DNA of 64,000 bases, from the NCBI GenBank assembly GCA_035048485.1, contig CM068582.1:33717596-33781595 (forward strand). Direction: 5' to 3'. Source of the DNA: Pteria penguin. Taxonomy: Eukaryota; Mollusca; Bivalvia; Pterioida; Pteriidae. The translations under genes were made by a program, and so were the position numbers. Each line of letters begins with the position of its first letter. Position 1 is the first letter of the stretch. Shown one piece after another: positions 1 to 12,860 of this stretch. The notes beneath the pieces are model-generated. The model was not told the DNA's origin. It searched no databases and saw only the letters and a program-made list of their open reading frames with translations.

Positions 1-134
1 AAAAATTTGATACTCGACGGAATCAATGGCATGTAAGGAAATATAACTGCATTTGTTATATATCACTGTTAACATAATAACGTAACTGCGTCAGTTTTAG
101 TTTCAATGTGTCAAAATGAATATTCATGGGATTC

Positions 135-215
135 AGAAACCAGACCTGGGACTAGGAGCCCGAGAATGTGCAGCGTTTCCTATTTGGCTAGCCACACCTG
201 CCATGAAGGCCTAAT
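135..215 (-). repeat. Family A repeat fragment
   Basis: This is a diverged copy of the short GC-rich core shared by RT-1 3' ends and A1 elements in this window. The recognisable pieces are CCAGACCTGGGACTAGGAGC and GGCTAGCCACACCTGCC, which align with the core at 17780-17850. No coding potential remains. Strand is given relative to RT-1 sense. Confidence 0.5.
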
Positions 216-2477
216 ATAGAAAGACACAAATAAAGTTCAACGTTAGATTCAATTTTAGATTCCGACATCAGAACAAGGGTATAATAATACTTACGTCAAA
301 CAATTAAACTGAAAAATGGAGTATGAAAAATAGAATTCTTAATCTGGAGAGGATAATATTGCTGTGATTAAATGAAATTTGATTCTGATACAGTACGATT
401 GTGGTTTTCTATGAAACCTTTCCGCTGTTTTTTCACTATGGTTTCACTTTAAATCTACATAAAATGAAAATAGAAATATAGAAATTTACAACATACAGTA
501 TATTCATCAACAAGAGGAGATATTGTCATACAATTAAATGCAACACGAAAAATACAATAAATTTTGTTATCATTGGCTCATTTGTACACCCATTTATATT
601 GATGTTCCCAGGCAGCTAATACAAAGAGCGTTTTTAAAAATCGTAAGGTATTGAATACATTTGTTAAGATAAGAGACAAGTAATGCCTTGTTATGTCAAG
701 ATGTTTTTAACAACATATAGACAAAAAGGACATATCAGGAACGTTTAAGATACGCGTGGCTGTATTGCACTGTCCCAGTACAAAATGACTTTATGAAAAA
801 TAAAACTTGTTGTTTACCTGAAGTCCATTTCAGACCATCAACAATGATCTGTTACCAAACGTGCTTCAGAATAAAACATTTATTTTACTTATGTATTAAT
901 TTTCAGTCTATGTTGCTGAATACCTTGAATAGAAAAGCAGACCTCCTACTGTTATTCATTAACACACACACACACATACACCAGTAAAATAAACGGACTA
1001 AACTTATATATATTCCCGTCTTAATTCTTAATCTCCAGTTATATTTAGAGCTATTAATACATCGTATATTACTACGTCTATAAAAGACATTATCAGACGA
1101 CAATAGCTATTAATTCTCATGCTGCATTTCATCAGCCAAGGAACTGTACAACATTTAAAAAGGTAATTAAATGTTGCCTTAATGGTGGTATATCGATGTG
1201 TATTGGCGAATTAAACACGAAGAACTTGACCTACTGAAGAGTTGCCAATTGCAATAAAAACGAGCAGTATGAATGCCAAATATGTAGTCCATTATATTAT
1301 GAAGTGATTAGTACGAAGGTTATCCATTTTTAAATCAGTCTGGGGTCACCTGACCGTGACGTCAAAATAACAAGTAGGGGAGTATTTCATCATATACGAT
1401 GCAATACGATCAAAGTTCATATACGGAATGATAATAATCACTACATCTTTTGCAAACAACGAAAGGTCTAATTATACTTCATATTGTTGATACTCATTCA
1501 CTGTATGCTGTAGTACAAAAGCGTGCACTGAAACACGTGCGACAGGCAATGAGACATGAGTGAAGGGATTGAAAGACGAGAAAAGACAAATCTAATCTCT
1601 TTTGTATGTATTTATTTAAAGCTGGGATTTTTCTCCATAATCTTAATGGTTGCTTTCATATTTTATTTTTCCTCATTGAAATAGAATTTCTTTACCACCC
1701 ATGTGGTATGGACTGCAAAGCAATGTGATCATGAACTAGATAACACTTTAGGCGATGTCTATCTTAAAAACAGTTCAAATCTATCATTTGTACATTTAAC
1801 ATTTTGACTTTCAGATACACAAAGATTATACGCTTGCAAAAAATCTTAAATGAAACTTTAACATTTAAAGTGTAGTACATTTATTTCAGACCCTTTGTAT
1901 GAGACTTCAAGTTAACAATGCACCATTAAATTACTACGTAGAATATAAAGTATGGACCGTCTACACATGTTTCGTGAAGCAAGTGTTCATTAGCTCTCCT
2001 TCAGTAATGGCATAAACTAATTAGTTGAAACCGGTTGCCAATGATAAATCAAAAGTGAGGATAAATTTGAAGGATGGGATGGTGCATAATGCTAACAAAG
2101 ACAACATGCATTCATAGAAAACAATTTCCATATCAAATAAGATGAGCGAATTATTGCTTTATTGATAAAACTATATCTAAGGAAATTTAAATATTTTACA
2201 TTCAATAAGGCTATAAATTAGCTGGCCACAAATACCATATCAGATAATTTGAAAGTAATATACAATATAACGTGACATTTCCAATGATTCTTTTGACAAA
2301 GGCATTGACAATCATGACTGTGAAATTGGTATGGGTAACTGCTGGTGTCCTCTCTGTTAACTGTCACAATGACTGCTATAAAACTATCATTTTTTTCATA
2401 GTACATGTATATTTAACATTTTGTCTACGAAAAAGTGTTCATTCCTACATTGCATATCTTGAATAACAGGTGAAAAT
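216..2477. other. AT-rich DNA, no gene seen
   Basis: No recognisable gene or repeat family was found. A short (CA)n run lies at 962-977 and a CRE-like TGACGTCA at 1357-1364. The open frames are short, overlap on both strands and have no family resemblance. Confidence 0.6.
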
Positions 2478-2507
2478 AAAAAAAGAAAAGAAAAGAAAAG
2501 AAAATCA
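2478..2507. repeat. (AAAAG)n microsatellite
   Basis: About five units of AAAAG or AAAGA in direct tandem, with no other structure. Confidence 0.85.
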
Positions 2508-3134
2508 TCACACGGTTAAAAATAGAAATTGTGAAACACATAACAAAATTTACTCAATTTCAGTTTCTGATACACCTGCTTATTTACATTTTTTTGTGAT
2601 TTATATGATTGTGAGATGAAAAGGATGTCCTCAATAAGAGAACAATTTCTTTTCATACGTCAAGTCACATACGTTACAGCCTGTTTATATTTGTCCTGTT
2701 CATATCCTACTTTGATAAAGAATTCAATGCGCAATAACATGCTTATATTATATATAGTGACGGAATGAGGAAACTTTGTTTTGGAAATCCGCAAGAAGAA
2801 AATAACATTGTAGAAATAGAAAACATTTTAACAGATAACTTAAAATAAACACACACGATTTTGTATTTCGCTGAATATAATATTAATCTAATAATAAAAT
2901 GTAATGTCGAATACTATATCTGTATTTTGAACCCAAAGAATATTGATTTTTAAGTTTTAACGTTTAAAAATCATTATGCCGGTTGAAAATTTAGAAAAAA
3001 ACATGTGCTAATGTAATGGATATTTATTAATGAAGGTCGATGTAAATATGAGCCTGCCCGTAACAAAAATGAAATCGAGATAATGCATGAACACAAATTA
3101 CTACAAAATAAAGATCACCTGCTATGAACTATTC
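2508..3134. other. AT-rich DNA, no gene seen
   Basis: No supported feature was found in this stretch. Confidence 0.6.
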
Positions 3135-3325
3135 AACACAACCGTGTGAAGATGGGCCCGTAAACCGGTTAACCAGACCAATTGAGTAACTAACTTGATT
3201 TCAAAGTCGGTGCCTCATCTGCATTACAATGGATTTCCTATGTGATGCCTTTCTATGTCTTTACTGTTTACTTTCTTTTGTGATGACTATAGTCATACGG
3301 CTGAGTCAGATGTATTCAAATGGAA
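3135..3325 (+). mobile_element. Family B: RT-2 element 3' end fragment
   Basis: The segment GGGCCCGTAAACCGGTTAAC, followed by a CCAATTGAGT block and a GTCGGTGCC block, matches the 3' region seen in sense orientation at 35505-35750. The last part (AGTCATACGGCTGAGTCAGA) corresponds to the element's terminal GTCATACAGCTTGGTCAAAT segment. It is a truncated non-coding retroelement tail in plus orientation. Confidence 0.6.
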
Positions 3326-3837
3326 GTAGCAATTGCCTCAAATACAAATGGCTTGCTTTTGATATATAATCCTTCATCTGATGATTGCTTAACATCATCT
3401 ATGCAAGTGAATTGGCAGGTAAAGATACCGCATAAAGCAACAAGTCAACTTCGTATGTAGATATCATATTATCTGACAACATGTATGTCACCTGAAGAGT
3501 TCAATGCATGTAGCACGTGGCAATCTCAATTTCATCATCATAATTTTTTCCTTTATGAGCAGCAATGTCACCGCATAGCATGCCTATGACATATCCATAT
3601 TAATACGTATTTCCAGAGAACGTTCAATTTACAATAACTGTATGTTGAAGGTAAGTGACTCTTATGAAATCCATGGGAACCAAGGTTTATCCAGGAATAT
3701 AAAATTGGTGGCTGAGGATTTTCTATGGTCGATACGAGCAACTTGTCATAGAAAATAACATCTCGTTATATAGAATGTTATTCAACAAATTTGACACTGT
3801 CCATACCTGACAATTGCATGTTGTACATGATTCTATT
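3326..3837. other. AT-rich DNA, no gene seen
   Basis: No supported feature was found in this stretch. Confidence 0.6.
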
Positions 3838-3872
3838 GGATGTTGCTAGCAAGCAGGAGATGTTTATCCATT
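3838..3872 (+). repeat. Family A core fragment
   Basis: TGTTGCTAGCAAGCAGGAGA is nearly identical to the core of the A1 element at 26790-26815. The match then stops, so this is a short truncated copy. Confidence 0.55.
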
Positions 3873-6055
3873 CTGTGGAAAAGGGGGAGGGTTGTCACGT
3901 ATTTGCCTTTTATCTCTTTTTTGTATGTAAAATGGATTCCTGTCTTTCACGCGCCTAAGTTTAAAGATGTATGGTATCCCGGGATTAGTTGTCTCATCCG
4001 AAGTATCGCTAGTAGAATTGAGCTTCTTGGGTTTAGGACAAGGATGCTTCCTACTAGAAGTACAAGTTCTATCTATTACAAATTAATGTATAATGCTTAC
4101 GCTCTGGACAACTATAAATCTGGTGAAGTCAGTCCTTGACGTGGTGAATGTTTGACGTCTGTGCTTGCAGACTTTTATCATTTAGTATCTGACGATACAA
4201 ATTCAATGCACAGATAACACAGCACAATGATTGTCCTGTGGTTGTTCCTACTTCCTGTGATATGTCAACTTTATTGTAAGTCATATTTGGCAGATTGCTT
4301 AAATACTGATTAACATTAGTATTTAAAGAATTTGACATTTTAAAGATTACAGTGACTTTATGTATTTTACAGAATAGCGATAAAAGATTGTTCACTGCCT
4401 GCAACAATTACTGTCAATTTAACAATGTTATCAAATGTACGTTTGGATTCATCCCAGGATCTCTCGTACTGTTTTGATTTAAATGTTGAAACGACATAAC
4501 GTACTTTTTGTGTATTGTTCTTTGTTTGTCATTTAAATATAATAAGTAAATACCAATAACGATTTATAATTGCTGAAATCCACACTGATCACTTTAACTT
4601 GCCGAAGATGAACCATCAGATTAATAACATAGCTTACTTCCTCACTCTTTAATTTAATGAATTGAATAAATATAAAACTCACTAACTGAAAAATACCTTA
4701 TCAATTTGTCGATTATATATAATGGTAAACAAGCCATATAGATATAAGACGCATTCAGAGCAGTGAGGTGTACATTCCTTCCATTAATGTCATACTTGTA
4801 AACAATTTACAGTTATTTTGTAGTCTACAGAAAATCTCTATGCAGCAAATACATGTCTACATTAGTATTATCAAATATATACTTTTGATTCTTAGATTTC
4901 AAGCCTTCTTGCCATCACATTAACCGGATCTACGATATTGGAAATATTGACAATCAGAACTGCTAGGTGAAGGGGGATAACTCTGGCCTATGACGTCATT
5001 TTGATGCAATGTGATGACCTCTTAATGTAGGAATGCACGTCTGCCTTACGCCTTTTGGGAAAACCGTTAAGAGTATAATTATGGTAGGATTAAAATATAA
5101 AGAGAAACCGTATCGCTGCAGATCTTAATAATAATAGGATAATAGAAAGAAACCGAATAACGTGAGGATATGAGGATATGTAGCTATCGTTATTTCAATA
5201 TTTATGACAGCAAGGAAACCTAAACGTTAATAGCTACATTATATTTTAACATGATATCTTGTTGCAGTCCATATTTGTTATCTATAATCTTCATATCAAT
5301 GGGCCTAAAATGGAGGAATTCAGATTCCATGTCCTATGCTGGGGTCTGGTGTTTCGGACTTATTAAAGATGTACGTGTTTACAATAAAAGGACTGTTGAA
5401 TCAAACGATTACTCACCTCAGTCATCACTGAAAATAACCACCCCAAATCATGCTGAAAAGGGATGGCAATATGGTATGCACCTCATACTTTTTTGTCATA
5501 ATCCATTGGTTCGTAGTGTGGAAGCATTTATTATTATCTAGAGTCTGGACTGAACTTTGGAATTCGAAAAAATATTAAAAGGACTGGCAAAATAATATAT
5601 AGATCGTTGACAAGTAAGCATACACGTTTCTCGAAAAATAGTCATTTACAAAGCACGAAGAGGATTTCATATCGGTTTTCCCTACTTCTTTGCATGGCTT
5701 AAAGAACAAGTCATGCTGCTCTTTTTTATTTGCTCCCCCCTTCCTATTTGAGGTCTTATGTCAGAAAAGATTAAATTAAACACATGGAAGTTCGATTGTT
5801 GAAATACAATGATGATGAGAGGTGTCTGCTTCGTATTAAAGGGTTTTTTCTTCTTATTTTATAAATACTGATCTGATAATCTCATAAATAATGATCAATA
5901 TTGTAGAAAACTTGAGCCAAACCCAAGGTTTGCTTTGAAACAAATGAGGGAAAACTTCTAGATAATCTAATTAATTGTGATAATTTTGTGGGATGGTAAT
6001 GAGGTAGGTGCTACCAATAAATATCACAAACACATGCATACGCCGCCTCCCTTCC
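3873..6055. other. AT-rich DNA with unassigned open frames
   Basis: Open frames of about 90-100 codons occur on the plus strand (3840-4139, 5251-5541) and the minus strand (4129-4407). None has a motif, family resemblance or convincing splice context, so they are not called as genes. A CRE-like TGACGTCA lies at 4991-4998. Confidence 0.5.
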
Positions 6056-6059
6056 AGCA

Positions 6060-6087
6060 ACCCCCCCCCCCCACACACACACACACG
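6060..6087. repeat. C-run and (CA)n microsatellite
   Basis: A run of about a dozen C is followed directly by alternating CA. Confidence 0.85.
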
Positions 6088-6539
6088 TTTTCGTGCCATT
6101 TTAAGAAGAGAAAGTATTTCTTTTATCTCGTTTGCGTATGAAGATATCTCGTTCGAACGAGAAAAAATCTCACTAGAACGGGAGAGTATCTCTTTCTAAC
6201 TAGATCAAACAATATTTTCTTTTCTTTAAAATGACAAGAAAATGGCTCTGTACGGAATAGTAAACTCAATAATGTAATATCAATATCAATATACATATGT
6301 AAATATACGTTTAGTAACTACGATGTTTCTGGTAAATAATAAAGGTTGGGCGAAGCGGTGCACGGTTTTCAGTTCTAAATCCAGTATTGAATAATATTTG
6401 AAAATTTACCATGGTGAAATATCTTATGAATATCTTACATAAATATACCACTGTCAATGCATAAGGTGCGTTTACCACCTCCTCCATTTGTTATCATATT
6501 GGTAGAGAATACGATCAGTCTGCCAAGAAATATGATCGG

Positions 6540-6682
<143 letters not shown>

Positions 6683-7026
6683 ATCAAGAGAGCTGCGTGT
6701 TTGTGATAAAAAATATCTGCACAACTATATAACCAATTCCAAATATTGAAAAAGTTGAATAAGAAGCGCTATGCTAAATGAATCAATAATTCGTAGCTAT
6801 ACGTGTGTATATATAGTGTGTATTGACGTTTTAGCGCTTTATAGTCGTATTTCTGGTTGTGAGTGGGGCACTCCTGAAGACTGAGGATCTCAATTCGTTT
6901 CCTGATTGGTGAAACCAGCATTGTTTTCGATGATGTCACACGCTTTTTATACCATTCTCATATTATCATGCATTTTATTTCGCCAATCCAAACCACTGTA
7001 ATGTTATATTATTAAAAGAGAAGAAT
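6683..7026. other. AT-rich DNA, no gene seen
   Basis: No supported feature was found in this stretch. Confidence 0.6.
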
Positions 7027-7130
7027 TTATAAAAAAAAACCCCAAAAACAAAACATAAAAACCAAACAAACAAACAATACAAAATAAAACAACCTCCTCC
7101 CACACACACGCAAAATTAAAACACAAATTG
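7027..7130. repeat. A/C-rich low-complexity tract
   Basis: About 100 bases almost entirely A and C on the plus strand, including runs of A and CCCC. Similar tracts occur at 10970-11115, 11230-11392 and 29630-29780, and as G/T on the plus strand at 10317-10385 and 44216-44325. Confidence 0.7.
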
Positions 7131-8516
7131 CAAGTCTTACTGTTTAATATGCATCTACAACTGTCTAAAATCGATTTCATTAATACACGATTTTCATTAA
7201 TACATCATTATTATACATTACATTATTATACATGGACATTGAATAATGTATAATGATAGAATTTGTATAAAACAATATTTATTAAGAATGTGTACAATAA
7301 TGTTTCATGCAGTACAGTTTAAGATGATGATCTGACAACACGAGATTATTTTTATTGAATGACAGAGATTATGTTTCTGCTGGTGCGAATCATAAATTGT
7401 GTGATTAAGATAAAAAAAATCTGTCTCGGGTACGTATTCATGTACATTTAATGAATTACTGTTTTGGAATTCGCTTATCAGCCTACATCATACGTGGAAA
7501 CAATTTCTAACAAGAGTGATGTTTTTTCCTTTCAATCACATACATCTCTGTTAAAGTCTCATATTTTATAAGATCCGTGTAAAACCAAAGCTGATCTGAA
7601 TCGTGACAACTATCTCAAGTAAAATAAAGTGGGTTTTCTTTCTTGTCTATATCACTTTTGAAACGACTTTTGATGTCTAAGTATATAATTTACTAATGTT
7701 CAGCAATATAATTGGGTTATTTGGTTATGCAAAATGACAATTGTAGCTTGGAACTGAATCCTTCAGTATATAACTTTAAAAGTGTCACATTTGTACCATG
7801 GTACACAGACGTTTTTTACCATGTAATTCGGGATAACTTTTTGAGTTGGGAGAGTGCAAGGGATATAACTCTGGATGGAGATTGACGTCTTATTGCGTTT
7901 GTGAACAAAGCAAGAAAATTTAGTAAGCATTATAACTAGTAGCTAATCTGCAAAATAGATTTTATTTCTTATTTGAAAGTGATTATGATAATTAACCAGA
8001 TGTAAATCGTCGCCTTAGAACCATAGTATTCTACTGCCAAATTTTCAATTTCGAGAAAATCGAATTTGAAGTTTTGAATACAATTGTTCGCCTCTACATG
8101 GTCTCTTAAGATAATTTATATATATTAAGCACATGCATAAGGTGTCATAAATTTAATTTGAATCTTTATTTACTACAAATTATGATAAGATTTCTTTACA
8201 TAAGAAGTTTTTCAAATGTACATGTAGATAGAACATATTTTCTTATGAATTTGAGAAAATCACAATGTTCTATGTCCATATTGTCCAATGAAAAGAGAGA
8301 AAGATATCACATAATGCAGAGATAGGTCAGATTGGTTCATTTCCTATCTATAAATTTGCTGCAGATTTTCCCAATGATTACATTAATAATGGAGATAGAA
8401 CAGGATGGAATTAAGAAAAATTGGCCCTACCTCCCCCACCAAGCATATATTGACAAATATAAATGGCTGAAAAAATGCGGAATCCAAAGACGAATCCAAT
8501 GATATTTAGAAGAAAA
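7131..8516. other. AT-rich DNA, no gene seen
   Basis: No supported gene was found. The region contains GGGATATAACTCTGG-like wording around 7860, reminiscent of AGATAACTC motifs in mollusc repeats, but it is too short to call. Confidence 0.5.
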
Positions 8517-8557
8517 AAGAGGAGTTACCGGCTCAGTTATGTGGCAGAAGTCACCAT
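8517..8557 (+). repeat. 41-bp dispersed segment
   Basis: This segment is matched by 62521-62561 with one difference over 41 bases (centre GGCTCAGTTATGTGGCAGAA). The flanks differ. It is probably a piece of an uncharacterised interspersed repeat. Confidence 0.6.
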
Positions 8558-8609
8558 GGAGCTATACAATACATGAATATAAATAATATAATAGAACATT
8601 TAACACATT

Positions 8610-8880
8610 ACAAAAATATTTGATTGTAGTGCAATTACGATACCGACTTAGGACGGTCATTTAATTTGACAAAAGCCAAACAAATGGTGTGGTTAACCGG
8701 TTTACGGGCCCACCTTCCCACTCACCGTAACAGCAGAACAATCAAAAGACGTACATTTAAAAATTTATAAATAATCCTCCATGTAAAGAACAAGGGTCAA
8801 CAGGTATCGCATATTGCGAGGTCATAAAAATATAAACACGTAAGGTATTGTAAAAAACATAATGGTATAAAAATATATGC
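8610..8880 (-). mobile_element. Family B: RT-2 element 3' end, antisense copy
   Basis: This copy aligns with 43390-43640 and 56040-56290 in the same orientation. Landmarks are CGATACCGACTTAGGACGGT, GGTTTACGGGCCCACCTTCC and AACAAGGGTCAACAGGT. In RT-2 sense it lies on the minus strand. No coding portion is retained. Confidence 0.7.
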
Positions 8881-8977
8881 GACATAAACAGAGGTCGATT
8901 TTTGTCAAATTGGTAGTTAGAACAGTCTGGTTTTCAGTCGACGAAATATCGTTTCATTATCAGTTCAACTATACACG

Positions 8978-9176
8978 AAACCGGCGTAGCCCAGTGGATG
9001 AGGTGCTCGGCTCGCGATCGATTCCCGTATCCCGTATCATGGGCACACCGGTGTTCTGTCATTTGATGAGACAGTAAACCCAAGGTCCCGTTTCGCAGTA
9101 TGTGCAATGCATCAAGCAGATGCCGTGACCATATACTTGAAATAAAAGAGACATAAAACAATAATCAATCAATCAA
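8978..9176 (+). mobile_element. tRNA-derived SINE (SINE-1), partly deleted
   Basis: The head resembles a tRNA gene: GGCGTAGCCCAGTGGATGAG stands in for an A box and GATCGATTCCC is a degraded B-box region. After it comes the SINE-1 body, with GTGTTCTGTC, GATGAGACAGTAAA and CATCAAGCAGATGCCGTGAC, and the tail ends in ATAATCAATCAATCAA. Compared with the better copy at 35940-36216 it lacks a middle segment. Imperfect flanking repeats (8964-8977 and 9177-9190, 3 of 14 mismatched) are a plausible eroded target-site duplication. Confidence 0.75.
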
Positions 9177-9429
9177 TTCAACCATCCATGTGAAAGATAA
9201 GTTGACAGCAATGAAAGTAAATTAGAAATAGGTTGGGTGGATAGGAGTAAATCGTTGTAATATATATCGCAGGAAGAAAATTTGAGGATGCAATTTTCTC
9301 ATCAACAGTGTTATCAAACCTGAAAAATCTGATATCTACCTTTTTATAGCGAAATAAATCACACTCCTCCTATTTTCCCACCCGATTCCATACAAAGTAA
9401 AAAAAAAACAAAACAAAGAAGAACCACAA
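9177..9429. other. AT-rich DNA, no gene seen
   Basis: No supported feature was found in this stretch. Confidence 0.5.
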
Positions 9430-9995
9430 ATCAAGTATATTCAAAAGTTAAGATGGTTATTATGTATGGTCAGGTCCCAAAATATCGGTTAACATTCTTG
9501 GAGGAGGACTCTGAAATTGCACCAGATCCATATATCGACCATAGAACTTCCTCATTGACAATTTCAAACGTTCCTCAAAATATCCTTGTGAGAGTAGTTT
9601 CGTGGCAAGAACCCTCGCTCTCGGGACGAAATTTCCGTATTTAGTGAAGTTGGTAATAATGAAAATTGAAATCGTCACGTTTGTCATAGATAGAGGTTAC
9701 AAATGAATCATCGTCACTAATTGATAGGAGTATAACGAGGTATGAAGCAGAAGATGGCGCTCTCCGCTGTATCTTTTATCTCGAGTTCCTTTGGATATAT
9801 GATGTTGAGGTGATCCTTAAATACAGGGTTATTAATCGACAAAACGTCATCGATGTATCTGTACGTAAAGTTGAACCGAAATGCTAATTGTTTATTGCCT
9901 TTAGAGAGCAGAGACTGTAAGAATTCTGCTTCGTAAGAGTACAAAAATATATCAGCCAGAAGAAAAATAAGTGTTTTCCGTCTGTTCGTCATTTC
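9430..9995 (-). pseudogene. RT-1 reverse transcriptase relic, C-terminal half
   Basis: This is a decayed piece of a retroelement reverse transcriptase on the minus strand. From about 9960 to 9720 the frame reads LADIFLYSYEAEF, then the catalytic YIDD within FTYRYIDDVLSINNP, then IYPKELEIKDT. A frameshift follows near the SASYLD position. From 9687 to 9460 another frame gives the C-terminal region, including ATKLLSQGY and RKFYGRYMDLV, ending ILGPDH. The fingers and palm motifs before LADIF are absent. The YIDD, SYEAEF and RKFYGRY spacing fits the GIY-YIG-less or Penelope-like RT class seen in molluscs and cnidarians; the exact clade was not determined. The segment encoding GVFISQLIRYAR (kept at 18.4 kb) is deleted between the two frames. 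Confidence 0.85.
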
Positions 9996-10316
9996 TGTTT
10001 CATTTTTTCGTTACACATTGGTATATATGATCTATATTTATTTTTACAACCATGTATCAGATATTTTCATCTCTTAGATACATGGATTTAAATTACCGTA
10101 ATTCCTTCTCCACTTTGATAAGCATGACATTAAAGTAATTTGTTCATAAGTAATTATAAACTGTTGGGTACATTCGAGGGTATGTATTAACGACTTCCTA
10201 TTTAGCGTAGGCTGAGAGCAAGTAATCAAGGGATATTTATAGATAGTAACTATACCATCTTTATTATTGTCATTTAATTATTATTGTTGTTATTATAATT
10301 ATTTATTTATTTTATT
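9996..10316. other. AT-rich DNA, no gene seen
   Basis: No supported feature was found in this stretch. Confidence 0.6.
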
Positions 10317-10385
10317 TTTATTTGGGGGGGTTGTTTGGGTTTTTTTCGGTTTTGTTTTGTTTTTATTATTATTATTATTTTTTTT
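10317..10385. repeat. T/G-rich low-complexity tract
   Basis: Runs of T with GGGGGGG and short ATT repeats. It resembles the reverse complement of the A/C-rich tracts elsewhere. Confidence 0.7.
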
Positions 10386-10969
10386 TTATTGTTTATTCAA
10401 ATTTATTCTGTTCGTATATCTGTATAATACTATAAAATGATACTATCGAAAAAAGGGTGTTGTTGATAAGTGATGGAGATTCCATTATAACTTTCCATTG
10501 CAATACATGTGATGAATGATGTCTGTATATCGTAGCCCCTCCCCCTTTTTTCTCTCCTTTCGCTTATTCGAATATAGAAGACCGCGAAAATGAAAGATCA
10601 GTTGTTAGATCAGTAAATCAAGTGTCTCGTCTTCGTCAAATAGCATGCTGGTTTGAACAACAACGATGTGAGATGTTATTCATGTGTACCTACTTGCTTA
10701 TTACAATTATAGAAATTAAGTAACATATGACAGTCGTACTTTCACCGGTTTATATTTACTCGAATTATCTACTGTTATATACAATCAGACCTGTTTAGAC
10801 ACCATATAAGGGAAAGTATCTAAATTATCTAGAGAAAATAAGTAGGAGGAAAGCTGAAGAGAAAGGTGGTTGTTACACACAGATGGTTGCTTAATTACGG
10901 TTGGCTTTAAAGCAGATTTGACAGTATATGAAATACATGTTTCTTTATCTTATTAGTAAACAACTGTTT
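10386..10969. other. AT-rich DNA, no gene seen
   Basis: No supported feature was found in this stretch. Confidence 0.6.
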
Positions 10970-11392
10970 CTTAAATGCAAAAACGGCCCACCAAAACAAA
11001 ACAAAACAAACAACCCACCACCACCACCCCATCCCCGAAAAAAAAACCCCAAACAAAACACCCCACTCCCCCAAACAACAACAAAATAAAAAAAAAAACT
11101 ATAAAAAAGAAAACCTATAGTAGGCTTGTTGTGGTTATAAAAGAGCAATGGAATGAACAATCATAGATTGAAAGATTTAGTGAATATATCTGAAATTTTT
11201 GGGCGATGATTGCAGTCAAATAGTAACTAAATAGAAAAAAAACTTCAAAAACTAATTTAAAAACACAAAAACCAAGAAAAAAAAATCAAATAAAATAAAA
11301 AACAAAAGAAAAAAGAAAACATAAATAACTACCTCACCCCCCAAACCCAAAACAACCCCCACCCAAAACATCATCAACAACAACAACAATCC
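10970..11392. repeat. Pair of A/C-rich low-complexity tracts
   Basis: Two blocks, 10970-11115 and 11230-11392, are almost wholly A and C on the plus strand (for example CCACCACCACCACCCC and AAAACACCCC). They are separated by about 110 bp of ordinary AT-rich DNA. Open frames on either strand here are composition artefacts. Confidence 0.75.
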
Positions 11393-11659
11393 TACTCGCT
11401 TAGGTTAAAAATGGCGCGGTTTTAATTCATTTACTGTGATGTTCAAGGGTATTTCGTTTAAGGAGTTAATCAGAGATTGACACAATTTATTCGACGAAAG
11501 TATTTATACTGTGCGTCACTTATACTGGTTAATCCACTACACATGGTATTTGGTGTCCAAAGTGCATATAAAGAGCACATGGCTTACGTGCACGTGATTG
11601 TCATTTCATAAACTTTTTGCGACATGATAATTTTGCTCAATAATTTGGCCTTCGTTATT
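11393..11659. other. No gene seen
   Basis: No supported feature was found in this stretch. Confidence 0.5.
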
Positions 11660-11835
11660 GGAAATTAAAGTAAAAAACGTAGAAGTACCGAGGGGTAAAC
11701 CATATCTCATTATCTATGGAATAAAGGGGACAATATCGTGTTTAGTGTCATATTGAGAAAAATGCGAACCCCGATAAAATCGAGGTGAGACCAGGTGGCC
11801 GGGAGGAGGAAGCGTCCCCTGGTTGTATGCAAAAT
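11660..11835 (-). mobile_element. RT-1 element 3' terminal fragment
   Basis: This is non-coding 3' sequence of RT-1 on the minus strand. Landmarks shared with 63240-63400 are CGAAGTACCGAGGGGTAAAC-like wording, CTCATTATCTATGGAATAAA, AAAATCGAGGTGAGACCAGG and the GC-rich family A core. It stops just beyond the core, so the RT-coding part is missing. Confidence 0.8.
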
Positions 11836-12654
11836 TATTTTATAATTTTGTGTATTAATTTGTGTATTATATATAATTCTTGAGACACCAACATATTTAT
11901 CTATCATACTGCTTCTTTGCAGTACATTTTAAAGTCATAAATGCATACAACTGTAAAAGTAATATATTTGTGTAATGGTATTTAATCCTATATTCTCTGT
12001 AGATACCAAAGTGATATATGTTTAGATAAAAAGTTCGAAAGGTCTGAAAGTAAAATCAAGAATCTAATATTTACTCTTGAATACAAGGTCAATCGCATAG
12101 CGAATCAGATTTCTCTTACTTCAAATGTCACAATTAAACAAACACTTAGCCTTGCTGAGTGGGATAAAAAGTTCAAAAGATTTCATCATTCAAGAAGTTT
12201 TAGCTTTAAGTGTTGTATTTGTTTTTGTTGTTTCTAAAAAGAGCTATTAAACTGATAGATACATGTAATGGGACACCAAACACCAATATTACCTTAATGA
12301 GATATAACAAGATTTAATATAGGCAGTACTTCCAAAACCACTTGACTTCACTTCAGATGTATACTTCAGATAATGAGTAATATATCATTCTAATACCTAT
12401 CATGCTTTTTTATCACGAAGTTGTTGCTCACGATTTTTGTCATATTTGTAGGTTATAAATAGATATACATCGGTGTGTCATTACAAGTACAAAATTACAT
12501 CATGTAAATGAGATCATGCGACTGTAAGTACAAAAGTATATCAGTACACGTGATGTGATAGTGATGATAATATCATGTAATAAGATGGTGACGACACATG
12601 TTAACTAGAATATGTGTTTTATAAACAGAATAAGATATATATGTGTATTGATTT
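11836..12654. other. AT-rich DNA, no gene seen
   Basis: No supported feature was found in this stretch. Confidence 0.6.
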
Positions 12655-12860
12655 AGTACACAATGTACGCATTTCGACAACTTATGTCTTCTCGGTAATG
12701 GTTGAGACCGAAATTGTAGAAATCCAAATCATAAATCTTTAAAGACAAAAGAGTATACATTATTGATCTAAAAGTAAGACTCAGATAACCCATTATAGAA
12801 CAAAGCTATTCATAAGAGAAATACTCCTTAATGTTAGAATAATTTAGTTAATAAGTTTAT
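12655..12860 (+). repeat. Family C dispersed repeat
   Basis: This copy aligns with 42395-42610 in the same orientation and with 14335-14535 inverted. Shared landmarks are GCATTTCGACAACTTATGTC near one end and AATACTCCTTA near the other. Several mollusc genomes carry similar sequence (from memory, unchecked). No coding potential is seen and the element ends are not defined. Confidence 0.65.

Noticed and set aside
4129..4407. 92-codon minus-strand frame with protein-like composition
   Set aside because: No domain, start context or homologous copy. It overlaps a plus-strand frame of similar length in AT-rich DNA.
10945..11166. Proline/threonine/lysine-rich and glycine/phenylalanine-rich frames
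   Set aside because: They arise from the A/C-rich low-complexity tract on the two strands.
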